Source: Shinisaurus crocodilurus (taxonomy: Eukaryota; Chordata; Lepidosauria; Squamata; Shinisauridae). Taken from it: a stretch of 64,000 nucleotides of DNA. Positions 24,110 to 36,394 of the stretch are shown here, in pieces. The notes beneath the pieces are model-generated. The model made no database searches and was not told the origin of the DNA. It saw only the letters and a list, made by a program, of their open reading frames with translations. Every line of letters starts with the position of its first letter. Positions within the stretch are counted from its first letter, which is position 1. The stretch is from positions 116,007,379 to 116,071,378 of the forward strand of contig CM037876.1 of NCBI GenBank assembly GCA_021292165.1, given 5' to 3'. The position numbers were made by a program, and so were the translations under genes.

Positions 24110-24320
24110 ACAGACTTGCTTGGGAGTAAGCTCGGGAGGAGAGGTGAGCCCAGCCACAGGAAGAAGTGGGGACTATGCCTCCTAGCGTCCTCTGCGTGCC
24201 CGAGGCATCCTGGGAACGGTAGTCCGGAAGGTGGTGTTGGCTCTGGGAAGGCACCGCTGCAGGGCTGCGGCCTCCCTCACGTCCCTATTGCTCATCCCCT
24301 TACTTTCTGAGACAGACCCT
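24110..24320 (+). other. GC-rich patch with a ZNF143-like site
   Basis: This 200-bp stretch is much more GC-rich than its neighbours and holds GCATCCTGGGAACGGTAGTCC, whose complement resembles the ACTACAATTCCCAGAATGC promoter motif. No exon or start site is visible, and foldback MITEs carry similar ACTACAACTCCCA sequence by chance. Confidence 0.3.
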
Positions 24321-24392
24321 GCCCTGCCCAGACCGAGGGGCTTCACGACCCCCCAGAAAATGGTTCACGACCCCTAAGGGGTGTGTGACCCA

Positions 24393-25224
24393 TGTAGCGG
24401 ACGGGACCCCTCGCTCCAAAGCCCACACCCTCGATGTGTACTTCGCTCTCACCAAGTGCCACCTTGTATTGGTCACTTCAGACTTTAAGCTGTCTTCTTA
24501 AGTTGCGTTAGCCGATTATGTGTCTTAGGTCTTATATGTAGCTGTTCACCCACGTTTGTTTGTCTTAAGAGCAGTTTGTTTTATTTGATTACTTGAAGTA
24601 GGGTGCCCCTCCGTTAATTCCCTTCTTACTTTCCTGTTACCAGTCAGACTCTGGACAATTAGAACTTTGAATAAAAAGGTTGATTTATTGTTCTAACAAA
24701 GTCTCAAAACTGATATTCAACTCAGGCACAGATAACTTGGACTTTCAGCAGTTACATTCAAACTTGTTCTTTGCTTAGATTCAGGTTAAAGGCAGGCAGA
24801 TGTTATACAGTGCTCTTTATATCAATTTGGCTTGGTTACTTGAAAGTTACAGTATCAGACCAGGGAACTTAACTGTCCCTCACACTAGTCCAGAGTTTCA
24901 CCTTCTTCCTCAGACAGAAGGTCCTTCACTCCCTAAGTGGAGACTCCTGTGAATTGTTCTACACTAACACCTTCACGTTTGCTTTCTCACCACTTAGTAC
25001 TAGATTTCCTGTCTGAACTCTTCTCTTCAGTACCACCTTTCCCTACCTACTCTACTAACCTTCCACTCCCTCTCTCACTCCAACCCACTCTCTTCCCCAA
25101 CTGACCACCAACAACCCTTAACTGTCAACTCCCTGGGGTTCTATGCTCTCTGATTCAACCAATCAGAGGCTCTGGAATGTTCAGCTTGGCTCCTCCCTGG
25201 GCTTCTGCATGTCACTCCGCCACA
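24393..25224 (+). mobile_element. Solo LTR, 832 bp, with perfect 5-bp target duplication
   Basis: Starts TGTAGCGG and ends CCGCCACA (TG...CA ends, 7 of 8 bases inverted). It is flanked on both sides by ACCCA (24388-24392 and 25225-25229). Removing the LTR and one ACCCA restores the right end of the hAT element. A poly(A)-type AATAAA is at 24670. No internal coding region remains, so this is a recombination product. LTR class not assigned. Confidence 0.85.
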
Positions 25225-25368
25225 ACCCACAGGTTGGAGAACACTGCTACTCAGGAAAGGGGGAAGGGCAAGCCACCCCATTTACAGGAAAACAGAGTTT
25301 TGACAGCTAGCCCAATTGCACCACGAAATGCAGGAAGCTGGCTAGAGATTACTGTTACTAAAACTGTA

Positions 25369-25622
25369 TACAGTAATACCTTGGATTACAAGTAACTTGG
25401 TTTGAGAGCGTTTTGCAAGACAAGCAAAATTTTTAATATTTATTTAATTTTTTTTTACTTGATATACAAGCGTCGTCTTGCAATACAAGTACTGTAGTAC
25501 AGCTTAAATTAAAAATCTCTGTACAAATTTTTTTTGGGGGATTTCGTTTTGATATAAGAGTGTTTTGGATTACAAGCACCTTCCCAGAACGAATTATGCT
25601 CTCAATCCAAGGCATGACTGTA
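25369..25622. mobile_element. TA-target MITE copy 3
   Basis: TA-CAGTAATACCTTGGATTAC at the left and the complement of CAGTCATGCCTTGGATTGAG at the right, with TA flanks on both sides. Long internal inverted symmetry. It abuts a LINE fragment at its right edge. Confidence 0.85.
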
Positions 25623-26230
25623 TGTGGAAACGTCATTTCTACCTCCTTGAAAGATTTCATCAATGTTGCCTCCGGAAAATCCTGTGAATTACTTGGGAAG
25701 ATAGGCAAACAAATGTCAGTGTACTGGAAGAAGCAAAGACTACTAGCGCTGAAAAAATGATCCTTCTTCAACACCAACTTCAATGGACCGGCCATGTTGT
25801 TCAAATGTCTGACTGCCGTCTCCCAAAGCAGTTACTTTATTCCCAACTCAAGGATGGAAAGTGGAATATCAGTGGTCAGTATAAGAGGTTTAAAGATGTT
25901 CTTAAGGCTAATCTAAAAAAATGCAATATAAACATCGAGAACTGGGAAGCTCTGGCCCATGAACAATCTAAATGGAGTTCCATGGACTTTGAAGAAGCCC
26001 GAGTGCAAGGTGAAAGGGAGAAACATGCTAAGCGAAAAGCACATCAAATGAATCCTTTACAGGACCATCTTCCATCTGGTAACCTGTGTCCTCACTGTGG
26101 GAAGCTGTGTGGATCTAGAATTGGCCTCCACAGTCACTTACGGAGCCATCGCTAGAGTCTACACAATTTTTTAGAATTTCCTCCTTTTATAATTTTCCTG
26201 GAAGACAATCTTACTCGGTCATGAGTGATC
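25623..26230 (+). mobile_element. LINE ORF2 C-terminal fragment, second copy
   Basis: Same family as 440-1295. The frame 25757-26155 is open through the zinc finger: LCPHCGKLCGSRIGLHSH then LRSHR and a stop, where the first copy has a TGA. The upstream part is shifted. The 5' end stops at the MITE boundary. Confidence 0.8.
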
Positions 26231-26269
26231 GCCTACTACTATATGTGTATGTCCTTGTAAAAAACAACA

Positions 26270-26779
26270 ACACCCTGATTAGCCCTGTCAAAAAGCCCAT
26301 TTTATAAGGAAGCCTGAGTTTTGACAGCTAGCTCTCAAAATTCTGTGCTGCTGTAAAAGAGGTGGCTCACAATTTTCCGAGCACCTAGAGTTTTAGGAAA
26401 GGGTGGAAAAGTGCAAGGACAGTGAGAAGCAGCAGCTCCAACCAGCCAAAATGAAGGATTCATTCACTTCAGGATCCATACTTCAAAACTAGAGGATCTC
26501 GCTGCGAAGGGGGTGATATACTCACCACCCCCTTTCACGAGCAAAGATCTCTCACAGCTTTCCTTTCCTTTGACAGTTCACATTTTGACAGCTTCTCGTT
26601 TTGGAACCCTGCAAGTGCGCACCTCCACACTTGCACAAATCCAACTATTTTGTAAATTTTTTTTTAACAAAAACATTTACCCACATTTCTTCCACTTAAA
26701 AATAAAATATAGGCTGTGGCAAACCAGTGACAACTCCTCCAAAGTGCCACTCGGGCCCTTTAGATAGGCTGTCAACTCT
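26270..26779. other. Unassigned AT-rich intergenic stretch
   Basis: No exon or RNA gene. A short GAGTTTTGACAGCTAGC segment (about 26308-26325) also occurs at about 25292, so part is a dispersed repeat. Confidence 0.4.
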
Positions 26780-27205
26780 GAGATGGTGATCTCCGGTGGG
26801 GGGGCGGGATGGTGGAAGCTGCGGCAAGCAAAAAAGGGCTCATTATCAAAGTGGGGGACACCAAGCCAGTGATGGTCACTCCACCACGCTGCTTGGGCAT
26901 TGGTGGGCGGCTGTCGCTGGTGGTGGCCCAGACAAGCTCAGCAAGCATGGCAAGATTCCCCCCCCCCCCCGCTCTTACTGGGTGACTTGCTTGCTGCTTC
27001 CCGCAACCCACAATGGGGTCAGTCACCTGGGTTTGGACAACACAACTCACTGTGGGTTCAACAACCCAAAAACAAGCCATGGGTTGTCAGGGTGGCTTGT
27101 TGCCCTGTCAGAAGCCACTCTGTCAGAAGCGGTCCAGGTTCGCACGACACAATCCACCATGGTTGGTCGCCCATGATGGGTTGTCGTGTCATGCAAACCC
27201 AGTCA
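26780..27205 (-). repeat. Dispersed repeat, minus copy (partner at 61770-62240)
   Basis: The reverse complement shares AACAAGCCACCCTG, AACCCATGGCTTG and GACCATCACTGGCTTGGTG-type blocks, in the same order, with 61770-62240. It contains a 10-C run near 26960. No coding content recognised. Confidence 0.7.
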
Positions 27206-27310
27206 ATGGTAGCGTAGAAATGAAGTTCTTACCACTTATTTTAAAAAGTTTACTTGTTGCTCTTGTATGTTTGGATCTTGAACATAGTGAGACTTACTTT
27301 TGAGTAAAGA

Positions 27311-27487
27311 CGGGAAGTTGCCTTATACTGAATCAGACCCATCTAGCCCAGTACTGTCTAAATTGACTGGCAGTGGCTCTCCAGTTTCAGGCAGGACTTT
27401 CCCCAGCCATACCTGAAGATGCTGGGGGTTGAACCAGGGACCTTCTGCATGCAAAACAGGTGCTCTACCAGTGGGTTATAACCCCTC
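27311..27487 (-). mobile_element. tRNA-derived SINE (second family), minus strand
   Basis: On the minus strand: CCACTGGTAGAGCACCTG (A-box region), GTCCCTGGTTCAACCCCC (B box), and an ending CTGATTCAGTATAAGGCAAC, typical of a widespread squamate tRNA-derived SINE. Confidence 0.8.
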
Positions 27488-27860
27488 CATAAGGCTGCTC
27501 TGTCAATTGCTGTACATTTCTAGAATGAGTGTTCAATGTACATCTGACTTGGGATATTGCCCCACAGAAAAAGTATTGTGAGTGCTATTCTGTTCCGTAG
27601 AGCTTTGTGGTACAATCCATTTGTTTGTGGTTTTTCATAGCTTTTAAATGAGCCAGTAAGGCTGTGCCAGCCCATGGGAACCATAGCAGGTGTCTTTTTT
27701 TTAAAATGGAATGCCATAAAAATGTTTTTCAGATTGCCTGCAGTTAATTCTGGTGGTCACTAAATTTAGGCATTGAGAGGATAGTGATTGATTTCCAAGC
27801 TTACCACTTGCATTTATGGAGTATGTTACGTACTAGGAGCTCCCTAATAAGTTCAGGGAT

Positions 27861-28007
27861 AGGCTTCTTGTTGAGTGTGGAAAGCTAAGCAGGGTAAAGC
27901 CTGGTTGTTACTTGGTTGGGAGACCCCTCCTCTAGTTTCCTGCATTGAGCAGGGGGTTGGACTCGATAGCCTTGTAGGCTCCTTCCAACTCTATGATCTA
28001 TGAAATC
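27861..28007 (+). mobile_element. 5S-rRNA-derived SINE with CR1 tail, copy 2
   Basis: GAAAGCTAAGCAGGGTAAAG then CCTGGTTGTTACTTGG and TTGGGAGACC: the longest 5S match among the copies, followed by the CR1-type tail ending ATGATCTATGAAATCC. Confidence 0.85.
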
Positions 28008-28009
28008 CA

Positions 28010-29395
28010 AATGCTTTATCATATTATGAAAATCATGAGAAGCTTGAGCACCATTTTTGGTGGGAAAGTAGGATATACATTTAATAAGTAAATACAACCA
28101 GTTTCCCCATAGTACTCACCCCACAAGTATATGTGTATCATTTCATACTTTGTGTTCAACTACAGGGTTTTCCTTGCCCCAATAGTGTCCATTATGCCTG
28201 CTGAGATGAAGTATGGTATAGTTTTTCAAACTGCTCTTTGGATAAAGCTTATCCTAGAAATTAGTTGCCCATAGTAAATGTTCATTCACCTTTGACTTTA
28301 CACTTATGACAGCAGTATGCTAGTATGTACATCAGTAGCTGGAAATGTACAGTGGAGTGTAGCTGCCTGTACCCAAAACCTTTAATCATATTTTATACAT
28401 TGGAATGTAATTATGCTGAGAGGCCAAGATTCAGACTAATATGAACACTGTGGTCCTCATGGTACACATACCTGTGTGTGTTCGATATATTTATGTGTTA
28501 CATGGGTCTGTCAGCTTGGTAGTACAATGGATTTCTTACAGCTATGTAGCTGAGACCACTGAACAAAGACATTTATACTAAATAAATAAATACTACTGCA
28601 TTTAAAGTTACAGAAACCCTGGGGCCAAAGAATTGAGTGATTAGCTCTACACACCTGAGCGTTTTGGACTTTTGTTTCTTAAATAGCAGCTTCACATAGC
28701 AAATCTTTCAAAACAAAAGTTGTTTGGACTATGAAACAAAGAGGTTCCCTGTTCAATGAAAACAAGTAGCACATTAACTACTAGGCATACCCAAGCCTCT
28801 AGGAGTGCTGACATAGCTTTGAAGATCCCAACCTCAAATGAGAAAGAGGAACAGGAATGCCACGCACAGGAGCAATTTCTTGAGGAGTAGCACCTACTTC
28901 ACTTTACCAAGATGCGTATTATAGTGAAGTAGTATTGGTATGAAGGAAAGCAAACCTCAAACACATTTACTTTGGTAGAATTCAAAATCGTATCTGGAAA
29001 TATCTGAACATGGCATGAGCAACTGGACAGTTTAGGTTTCCCATCTATTCAATCTCCAAAATGCAGGGTGGGGCTTTGGGATGATGACACACGGGTGGGA
29101 CTGCAAAAGTACCTGCATGATTGGCCCCATTGGTTGTTTAATATACACACTTCCCATCATGGTATGTGTGAACTGGGGTGGGGGTGTCTTTAATGTCGTC
29201 GTTCATGCTGTTTTGTGTTATTACTTAGCTCCTGCTAGAGTACATCAGCAGTCAAGATGTTTGTTTGTTACCTCCTTCCAGCTTCACAAAGTAATGTTGA
29301 ATTCTGAAGCTTATATAAAGCTACTCAAATTAAACTGCTGTACCTCCCCACCAACAACTTGCATAACTTAATTTGCTTCTGCTAATCTTAGCACA
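28010..29395. other. Intergenic stretch, no gene seen
   Basis: No supported exon or element. The longest frames are short and without motifs. Confidence 0.5.
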
Positions 29396-29525
29396 ACTTC
29401 CCTCAGCCTGGTACCCTCTGGATGCTTTGGACTGAAACTCCCATCATCCCTGACCATGGGCCATGCTGACAGGTGCTGATAGGAGTTGCAGTCCAAAACA
29501 TCTGGAGGGCTCCAGGTTGAGGAAA
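29396..29525. mobile_element. hAT-type foldback MITE
   Basis: CAGCCTGGTACCCTCTGG and TTTGGACTGAAACTCCCATC are mirrored by AGGAGTTGCAGTCCAAAACA and TCTGGAGGGCTCCAGGTTG. Confidence 0.75.
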
Positions 29526-29610
29526 TCTGAGTGTGGCCGTAGCCTTGATCCTGACACCTGGGAATCCACAAATGGAAGGCAAAATAGACCTTGGCAGGCA
29601 TTGCTTTAAC

Positions 29611-29740
29611 TGTCTTCCCCAACCTGGTGCTCTCTAGATGTAAAGGACTACAACTCCCATCCCATGGCCATGTCTGGGAATGATGTGAGCTGCAGTCCAA
29701 TTTAACCCAACATGTCCGGTGGACACCAGATTGGGAAAGG
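29611..29740. mobile_element. hAT-type foldback MITE
   Basis: CCCCAACCTGGTGCTCTCTA and GGACTACAACTCCC on the left, with inverted partner GTGGACACCAGATTGGG on the right. Confidence 0.7.
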
Positions 29741-29744
29741 GTGA

Positions 29745-30566
29745 CATACACTTTGAAACCTCTTCATTGCTTAAAAGGCAATCGACTTACTAAATAGTAA
29801 TTATTATTTTTTAAATGAAAGCAGAACTTTTCCAGCTTCTGAATTTCGGACTGAATTCTACAATTGAAATTGCAGCACACATGCACATATCCCTGGCTAA
29901 AGGGCAGTTCCTATAGTAGATCATCACTACATACTGTGGCTATAAGGCATATTGAACTAGCAAATCTTATCAGTAACATTAACAGCTTGTAAAGCTCTAT
30001 TAAGTAATTAAGTCGTTCCACCACTAGTTTTCCAGTCCCATTTCTATCCTCCCATATTCATAGCAATGTGCCCCAATTTCTCCAAAAGCTCCATTTGTCT
30101 CAAAAGGATCTTGCAAGATGAACTACTTTGGTACTGTAGCCTTTATGATCTCTCCCCCACCCCCGCCCCCCCGCGCTATCAAGGCAATGACACCTCTGAG
30201 CTTTCTGAGGGATCTTCTGCAAAGCTAGAACTTTAACCAGGTGCTCTTCTAGGCCATCCTTCAAATGAGAAACAGGTTCCCAGGAGTAACTAACAAAGAT
30301 GCACATGGACACTCTCAAGGGTACACATCCACTTATAGGCCAACACAGGCTACCATGCCTGGCAGGTACTGTCAATCGGGAGGCTCCCTAGCCAAGATCC
30401 CTTTTTAATTGACAATGTCGGGGATTGAATTTGGGGCCTTTAGCATACAAGCAGATGCTCAGCTACTACCCTTCTAATCAGCTGCACTGTTCCCACCCGT
30501 TTCACAACCAAATGAAAGCAGGTGGAATGCAAACATACACAAATCAGAGTTAACATCTCCCAGTTG
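29745..30566. other. Intergenic stretch between the two convergent 3' ends
   Basis: No exon seen. A weak tRNA-SINE-like remnant (minus, about 30290-30490) is possible from an A/B-box-like ending, but too diverged to call. Confidence 0.35.
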
Positions 30567-30572
30567 TTTATT
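30567..30572 (-). promoter_or_regulatory. Candidate distal poly(A) signal of NUP50
   Basis: Minus-strand AATAAA with a downstream GT-rich stretch. Proximal alternatives lie at 36372 and 36389. Confidence 0.45.
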
Positions 30573-31316
30573 CACATTTTCATGGATTTTTGTACATTTC
30601 CTCAGAAAGCACAACTAGCAAACGACATGTGAAAAATGTTACAGGGCAAGTCCAATTCTCAAATGGTTTATCCCTTAAGATAGTGTCCTATAGAGTGGGA
30701 ACAAAAAAAAAAGCTTACTTTGACAGTTAAGTGGAAAGAAAAGTTCATATTGATTGTTCAGACAGCTATTCATTAAGCTTTTACACATTATTTCCATGCA
30801 CTGTGAAATATATCAAATGATACATGTGAAGTATACAATTTTGTAACTTCTGCTAAAAATAACTTAAGGCATTAGAACAGAACGTCTGAAAGATTTTTGT
30901 TAAGGTTGGATGTTGTGGCAAAGGGAGCTAGAGCAAGACCTAACACTTAATTATTCTTTATATAGCTACATATTTTCAATTTACAAACATTTTGCTGCAG
31001 ATTGAGAATACAGCAAAAGTAGCCACATTCAGCCCACTCCAATTTTCTGCTTATAAAAAAGCTACCCAGAGCTTGCAGTATGACAAACCTTCCAAAATAG
31101 CATTCTTCTAGAACAAGCAGTTTTGTTCTAGTTCTCACTGTGGTGGTAAGCCTGTGCCTGAGCTGGACTGTAGGTGAGTGCTCACATGACTGAATGCTCT
31201 TCCCTACAAAATAACTCCTTCTATGTAGAATACTAGATGTCAGAGAAGACTACACCGTAATATAACCATTCTACCCAACATACATTCAATTGTCCAAGTC
31301 TCCACTGGCAGTCTAA

Positions 31317-31441
31317 AACAACCTTCCCCCAGATGTATTGAACTACAAGCCCCATCAGCTCCAGCCAGCATGCCCATGTTGACTGGGGATGATGGAAGTT
31401 GCAGTCCAACAGATCTAGAGGGCACCAGGTTGGGGAAAGGA
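31317..31441. mobile_element. hAT-type foldback MITE
   Basis: CAACCTTCCCCCAGATGTAT and GAACTACAAGCCCCATC are mirrored by GATGGAAGTTGCAGTCC and GGCACCAGGTTGGGGAAAGG. Confidence 0.75.
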
Positions 31442-33774
31442 GGTCTGAAGTGATAACACAGGCTCAACACAGGTTTGCTACCTCAGTGAGAACCAGGCCT
31501 TAATCTTACTATTCTGTTAAGACGATGTACCGTGCAAAAGAAAAGTATCTAGCAAATCAGTATATGAACTTGTTAGGCTCTCTACTTGTCACAATGCAAA
31601 AATGATTTTTAAAGTTCAGTTGAAAATCTTGCAGACAACAGCAGTTACCGGTACTTAAATCTTACTGCAGTAGTCAGGCTACAAACACTGTGTCTTCAAG
31701 GCGACAAGTTATTAGATTGCAAATTAAGACAACGGCCCTTCATTATACAGCAATACTAATAGCCTAATTTCAGTTAAGATTTTTAAATATATAATTTTGT
31801 GCAAAAGAAAAAAAAAGATCAGTTTTGTACTTTTAAACTTACTCAGAGATCCTGCAAAATCATCACAAAAATGGTATTCAGTGGGAGCAAACCAACGAGC
31901 TACATCTGGACCCTAAAAATTACGTCTATGCACATGTCCTTCTGTCTTAGCAAGACATAGTTTTGACCCACGTAGCAATTCAAATTGGGATTCCTGTAAT
32001 AATGTTGTTTAAAGGGATGTGGGCCAGTAACAACGTCAATTCTTACATTTAGGATTTAAATTTGACTAATTTATATATTCAATTTATAGGGTTGGGGGGG
32101 GGAGGAAGGAGTGCTTATTGCATCTGCGGAAAACTGGCCATCTTGCCACACAATCCACATAGCTAGTACTGTAGGCCCCTGTGGCGCACATGGTAGGGAC
32201 CTTGACATTTTTAAAACAGCACAAATAAATGTTCTTAAAAGGTGTGGGAAATAATTTCAACGCACACATCCTACAGGTCCCACTGGAATGCCTTCCTCAG
32301 CAGCAATGTAAAATAATTCCCCTTATGCTTGCTCCAAAGGAAGTGCCAATACCACTAACCTACCTTACGTAATGGTTTCACTCATAGTTGCACACCCAGC
32401 ATGATCCAATATGGCAGGTTTGTCCTTCATGGAGAGTCAAGACAGGTCAACAAAGTGAAGCCAAAGTGAAGGTACTAAAGTTGTGTTAGAAGCTCCTTTT
32501 TGCAGCAAGGTGAATACAGGTCCCAAAGTGTTTTGAATTAAGCACCTGTTCAAAAACCTCTCTTTCTGCCTTGGATTTCTGGTGACTTCTATGACTTTTT
32601 AAACAATCATTCACAGCACACCAGAAACTATTTTGAGAACTCAAGGGTTCCAAAAGCAGCTTGTCATGTGTGTGTCTGGCTTGCACCTTGTACAATCCTT
32701 TTGCTCCACCAGTCCAATTTTCTCACTGTATTTTTGCTGGCTTTTGGTATGATACCTAGGATTCAGGTTTTTTTGTAGCAACTGATTTCCCAAAGTAACA
32801 CAAAGTATATTAGTTTTATTTGCTATACTGTGCATTGCAGAGTCTAAAGCTTCCAGTAAATCTGATTACCCATTGATAACTACCCTCTTCGCTACCACAC
32901 CCACCCTCAACCTTTTGAACAGTACTTCCAAACATTTAATAGGTGTTAGGAGCACTTATCACTTCTGTTTGAAACTTCAAGATAAAAAAGCTATGTGGGT
33001 ACCTTGGAGTTCTTACAGAAACAGCATGACATAAGACATAGCAAAGGACATGAGAACAAATGGCATCTAACTGAACTGCTGTATGGTTTCTTATTCTACT
33101 CAGTTGGAGAATTCTTACACATACAAAGCTGCACTTTAGGAATCAGACAAGCGCAAAATACCTCTCAATGTAAAAATTGTGTTTGGGAACTAAACTAGTT
33201 GTCTGCCTACCAGAAAAAGCCGGCCATTTGCCCCCACAGGGTCCACACACTTGCAGTAAACAGATATTTTTAAGACAGTTTCTCAAAGAGAAGAGTGAGC
33301 AGCTTTCACAAAGCTCTTGGCATTCAACTTGTAACATTGGACTCCGTATGCACACTCTCAATGATAACATTAACATGCAAGTGAGCATTTCGGGTTTCTC
33401 ATCCACTTGAATGCTAAAGGGCATAATCCAGTGGCTTGTTCACTGGCACAGGCCCCCTAATATAAATAGCTCACCTTCATTTCAATAGGGCTTGTGCAAT
33501 GTAACTCCTCACTAGATTGTACCCTAAGATATTTCAGTGTGGGGTGGACTCTTGAAATAACCGTATACATACTTTTTATGTTAAACACTTAAACCTGAAG
33601 TGAAAAGGCACCAATTAATATTTGAAATGGGTTTGGCTTCTACAGCATCCCAGTTCCCTTCCAGTTTAAAACACTAGTATACATTAAAGATTAAAACAGT
33701 TCACAGCCTGTGGCAATCAATACCTTTTGGAACACTACTACACATTAGTAAGACACCTATTCAAATCGCTTGAC

Positions 33775-35446
33775 ATCCAAGGTCTGACTGCGGATCCCGT
33801 TAAATGTTCCCCCTGGCAAACCTGAAGTGCAGACTGAAGGGGCAGGATTGCAGCTTGAGATTGATAGGCAAATGGACAAGGAACACCTGATTACTTTGAA
33901 CGAGTTTAAATCTCCAGGGCCTGACGAACTGCATCCTAGAGTAATAAAGGAACTGGCAGAAGAACTCTCAGAACCACTGTCTATTATCTTTGAGAAATCA
34001 TGGAGGACAGGTGAAGTGCCAGATGACTGGAGGAGGGCAAATGTTGTTCCCATCTTCAAAAAGGGCAAGAAGGAAGAACCTGGGAACTATAGGCCAGTCA
34101 GTCTGACATCAATCCCTGGGAAATTTTTGGAGCAGATTATAAAGAAGTCAGTCTGCAAGCACCTTGAAAACAATGCAGTGATTACTAGAAGCCAGCATGG
34201 ATTTGTCAACAACAAATCCTGCCAGACTAAGCTGATCTCATTTTTTGATCAGGTAGCCTCCCTTGTGGACTGTGGGAATGCTGTGGACATAATATATCTG
34301 GACTTCAGCAAAGTTTTCGACAAGGTGCCTCACGACATCCTGATTAGCAAGCTAGCTAAAAGTGGGCTGGATGGAACAACTATCAGGTGGATCCACAATT
34401 GCCTACAGAATTGGGCTCAAAGAGTGCTTATCAATGGTACCTTCTCAAACTGGGGAGAGGTAACGAGCGGGGTACCGCAGGGCTCAGTCCTGGGCCCAGT
34501 GGTCTTCAACATTTTTATTAATGACTTGGATGAGGAAGTGCAGGGAATGCTTATCAGATTTGCAGATGACACAAAAGGTGGAACAGCTAATACTCTGGAA
34601 GACAGAAACAAAATTCAAAGTGACCTCGATAGGCTGGAGTGCTGGGCCGAAAACAACAGAATGAAATTTAATAGGGATCAATGCCAAGTGCTGCACCTAG
34701 GGAAAGGAAACCAAATGCACAGTTACAGAATGGAGGACACTTGGCTCAACAATACTACAAGTGAGAAGGATCTTGGAATTGTTGTAGATCACAAACTGAG
34801 TATGAGCCAGCAATGCGATGTGGCTGCAAAGAAGGCAAATGCTATTTTGGATTATTTTTGCATTAATAGAAGTATAGCTTCCAAATCGCGTGAAGTGATA
34901 ATCCCCCTTTACTCAGCACTGGTTAGGTCTCATCTTGAGTACTGTGTCCAGTTCTGGGTACCACACTTTAAGAAGGATAAAGACAGAGACTGGAGAGGGT
35001 TCAGAGGAGGGCAACAAAGATTAAGGGACTGGAAACAAGGCCCTATGAGGAGAGACTGAAAGAACTGGGCATGTTTAGCCTTCAAAAGAGGAGACTGAGG
35101 GGAGATATGATCGCATTCTTCCGGTACTTGAAGGGTTGTCACAAAGAGGAGGGCTGAGATCTCTTCTTGATCATCCCAGTTTGCAGGACACGGAATAATG
35201 GGCTCAAGTTACAGGAACCCAGATTCCACCTAAACATCAGGAAAAATTTCCTGACTGTCAGCAATAAGACAATGGAACCAACTACCTAGGGAGGTGGTGG
35301 GCTCTCCCACTCTGGAGGCATTCAAGGTGCAGCTGGACAGCCATCTGTCAGGGATGCTTTGACTTGGATTCCTGCACTGAGCAGGGGGGTTGGACTCGAT
35401 GGCCTTGTAGGCCTCTTCCAACTCTACTTTTCTATGATTCTATGAA
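33775..35446 (+). mobile_element. CR1 LINE, 5'-truncated, near-intact reverse transcriptase
   Basis: The frame 33827-35059 covers most of a CR1 reverse transcriptase: NYRPVSLTS, IYLDFSKVFDKVPH with the first catalytic Asp, SGVPQGSVLGP, and RFADDTK with the Asp pair. It runs on to the post-RT LEYCVQFWVPH motif. A one-base shift near 34985-34995 moves the remaining C-terminus ([10 protein letters not shown]..., [16 protein letters not shown]) into the next frame, down to about 35157. The element ends with the CR1 3' UTR and TCTATGATTCTATG at 35446. The endonuclease is absent through 5' truncation. It lies opposite in strand to NUP50, within its probable 3' UTR. Confidence 0.92.
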
Positions 35447-35620
35447 ATGTGTGGACACAATTCACAGCTCTCTTGCACAAGCCCATTAATGGAGATTGCA
35501 CAAGATTTTCAAGCCTGACACTGCAGTAGGATGTTGGCAGAGTACAGTGGAAAAGAGCCTATTGAAGTATAACAACACAAGGCACTCACGTTGTGACAAA
35601 ATTCAAGAGACAGGCTAAGC

Positions 35621-35757
35621 CAGCCTTCCTCAATCTGGTGCCCTCACAATGGGTTAGACTACAACTCTCATCATCCCCAGCCAGCAGAGGTATGTTGGGT
35701 GGGGATGATGGGAGCTGTAGTTCAACACGTTTTGAGGGTGCTGGCTTGGGGAAGACT
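35621..35757. mobile_element. hAT-type foldback MITE
   Basis: AGCCTTCCTCAATCTGGTGC and GACTACAACTCTCATCATCC on the left, inverted GGATGATGGGAGCTGTAG and CTTGGGGAAG on the right. Flanks GCTAAG and ACTTAAG are partly alike. Confidence 0.7.
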
Positions 35758-36371
35758 TAAGTCATGTGCAATGGAAAGAATACAGTTCCTCCGCCTTCTT
35801 CATCAACCATTTCTTAACAGAAGGAGAAAAATAATAATAGAACCTCCAACTTTGGCTTTTGAGCCTCTGAACAAGCATGGAGGAGGATGCCGCTCTGTAG
35901 CTGGCAATGAGCACCAGGACAGGACAACTGTTTCCAGATGAACTCTGCAGACAACATGAAAATGTTTCTTTCCACTAAACTTCAGCCCCAAATTCAATCT
36001 TAAATATCAGTGTCCTCCAGCAGCTGTTGCGGGAAAACAACAACAACAACAACAACCTTATACTGTTCAGTTTGAAACATTTCTTCAATATAATCCTAAC
36101 AGTGATTTCACCTTGAGGAGAAGGATCCAAGTTCAAACTTGGGAATAAGTCCCAGGAGTTTATTGTCATCGCTTTGTTCCCACTGTCACATTTTCCCCCC
36201 TCACACATTTGCTTGTGTAATATTTTACACAATGTGTGTGCTTTCAGCAGTTTTGTTATATTTTAAAATGTTTTATTTTTTGATATGCAAATTTTATTCA
36301 AATACGATTCACTCATTAGATATTTCAAATTAGAAGGGAGGAAAGATTGACACTTGTGTGAAGTTAAAGCT
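35758..36371. other. Distal 3' UTR segment just beyond the proximal poly(A) signals
   Basis: No coding content; an AAC microsatellite is at 36039-36056. Confidence 0.4.
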
Positions 36372-36394
36372 TTTATTGGCCATCTTAGTTTATT
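36372..36394 (-). promoter_or_regulatory. Candidate proximal poly(A) signals of NUP50
   Basis: Two minus-strand AATAAA hexamers 17 bp apart, 145-170 nt after the stop codon. Confidence 0.45.

Larger units (their letters stand above)
21279..25246. mobile_element. hAT-like element, interrupted by many later insertions
   Basis: The left end CAGTGTTCTCCAACCT (21279-21294) and the right end (25231-25246) form a perfect 16-bp terminal inverted repeat. The first 140 bp and the segment 24336-24392 are the parts of the element. In between lie SINEs, CR1, foldback MITEs, a BovB-like LINE and, near the right end, a solo LTR. The same 16-bp terminus bounds the MITE at 43749-43888. The 8-bp flanks (CTCTAGCT and CTACTCAG) do not match, so the two ends may belong to a rearranged locus. 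Confidence 0.6.

Noticed and set aside
21279..25246. A simple single hAT insertion with target duplication
   Set aside because: The termini match perfectly but the 8-bp flanks differ, so a single clean insertion is not proven.
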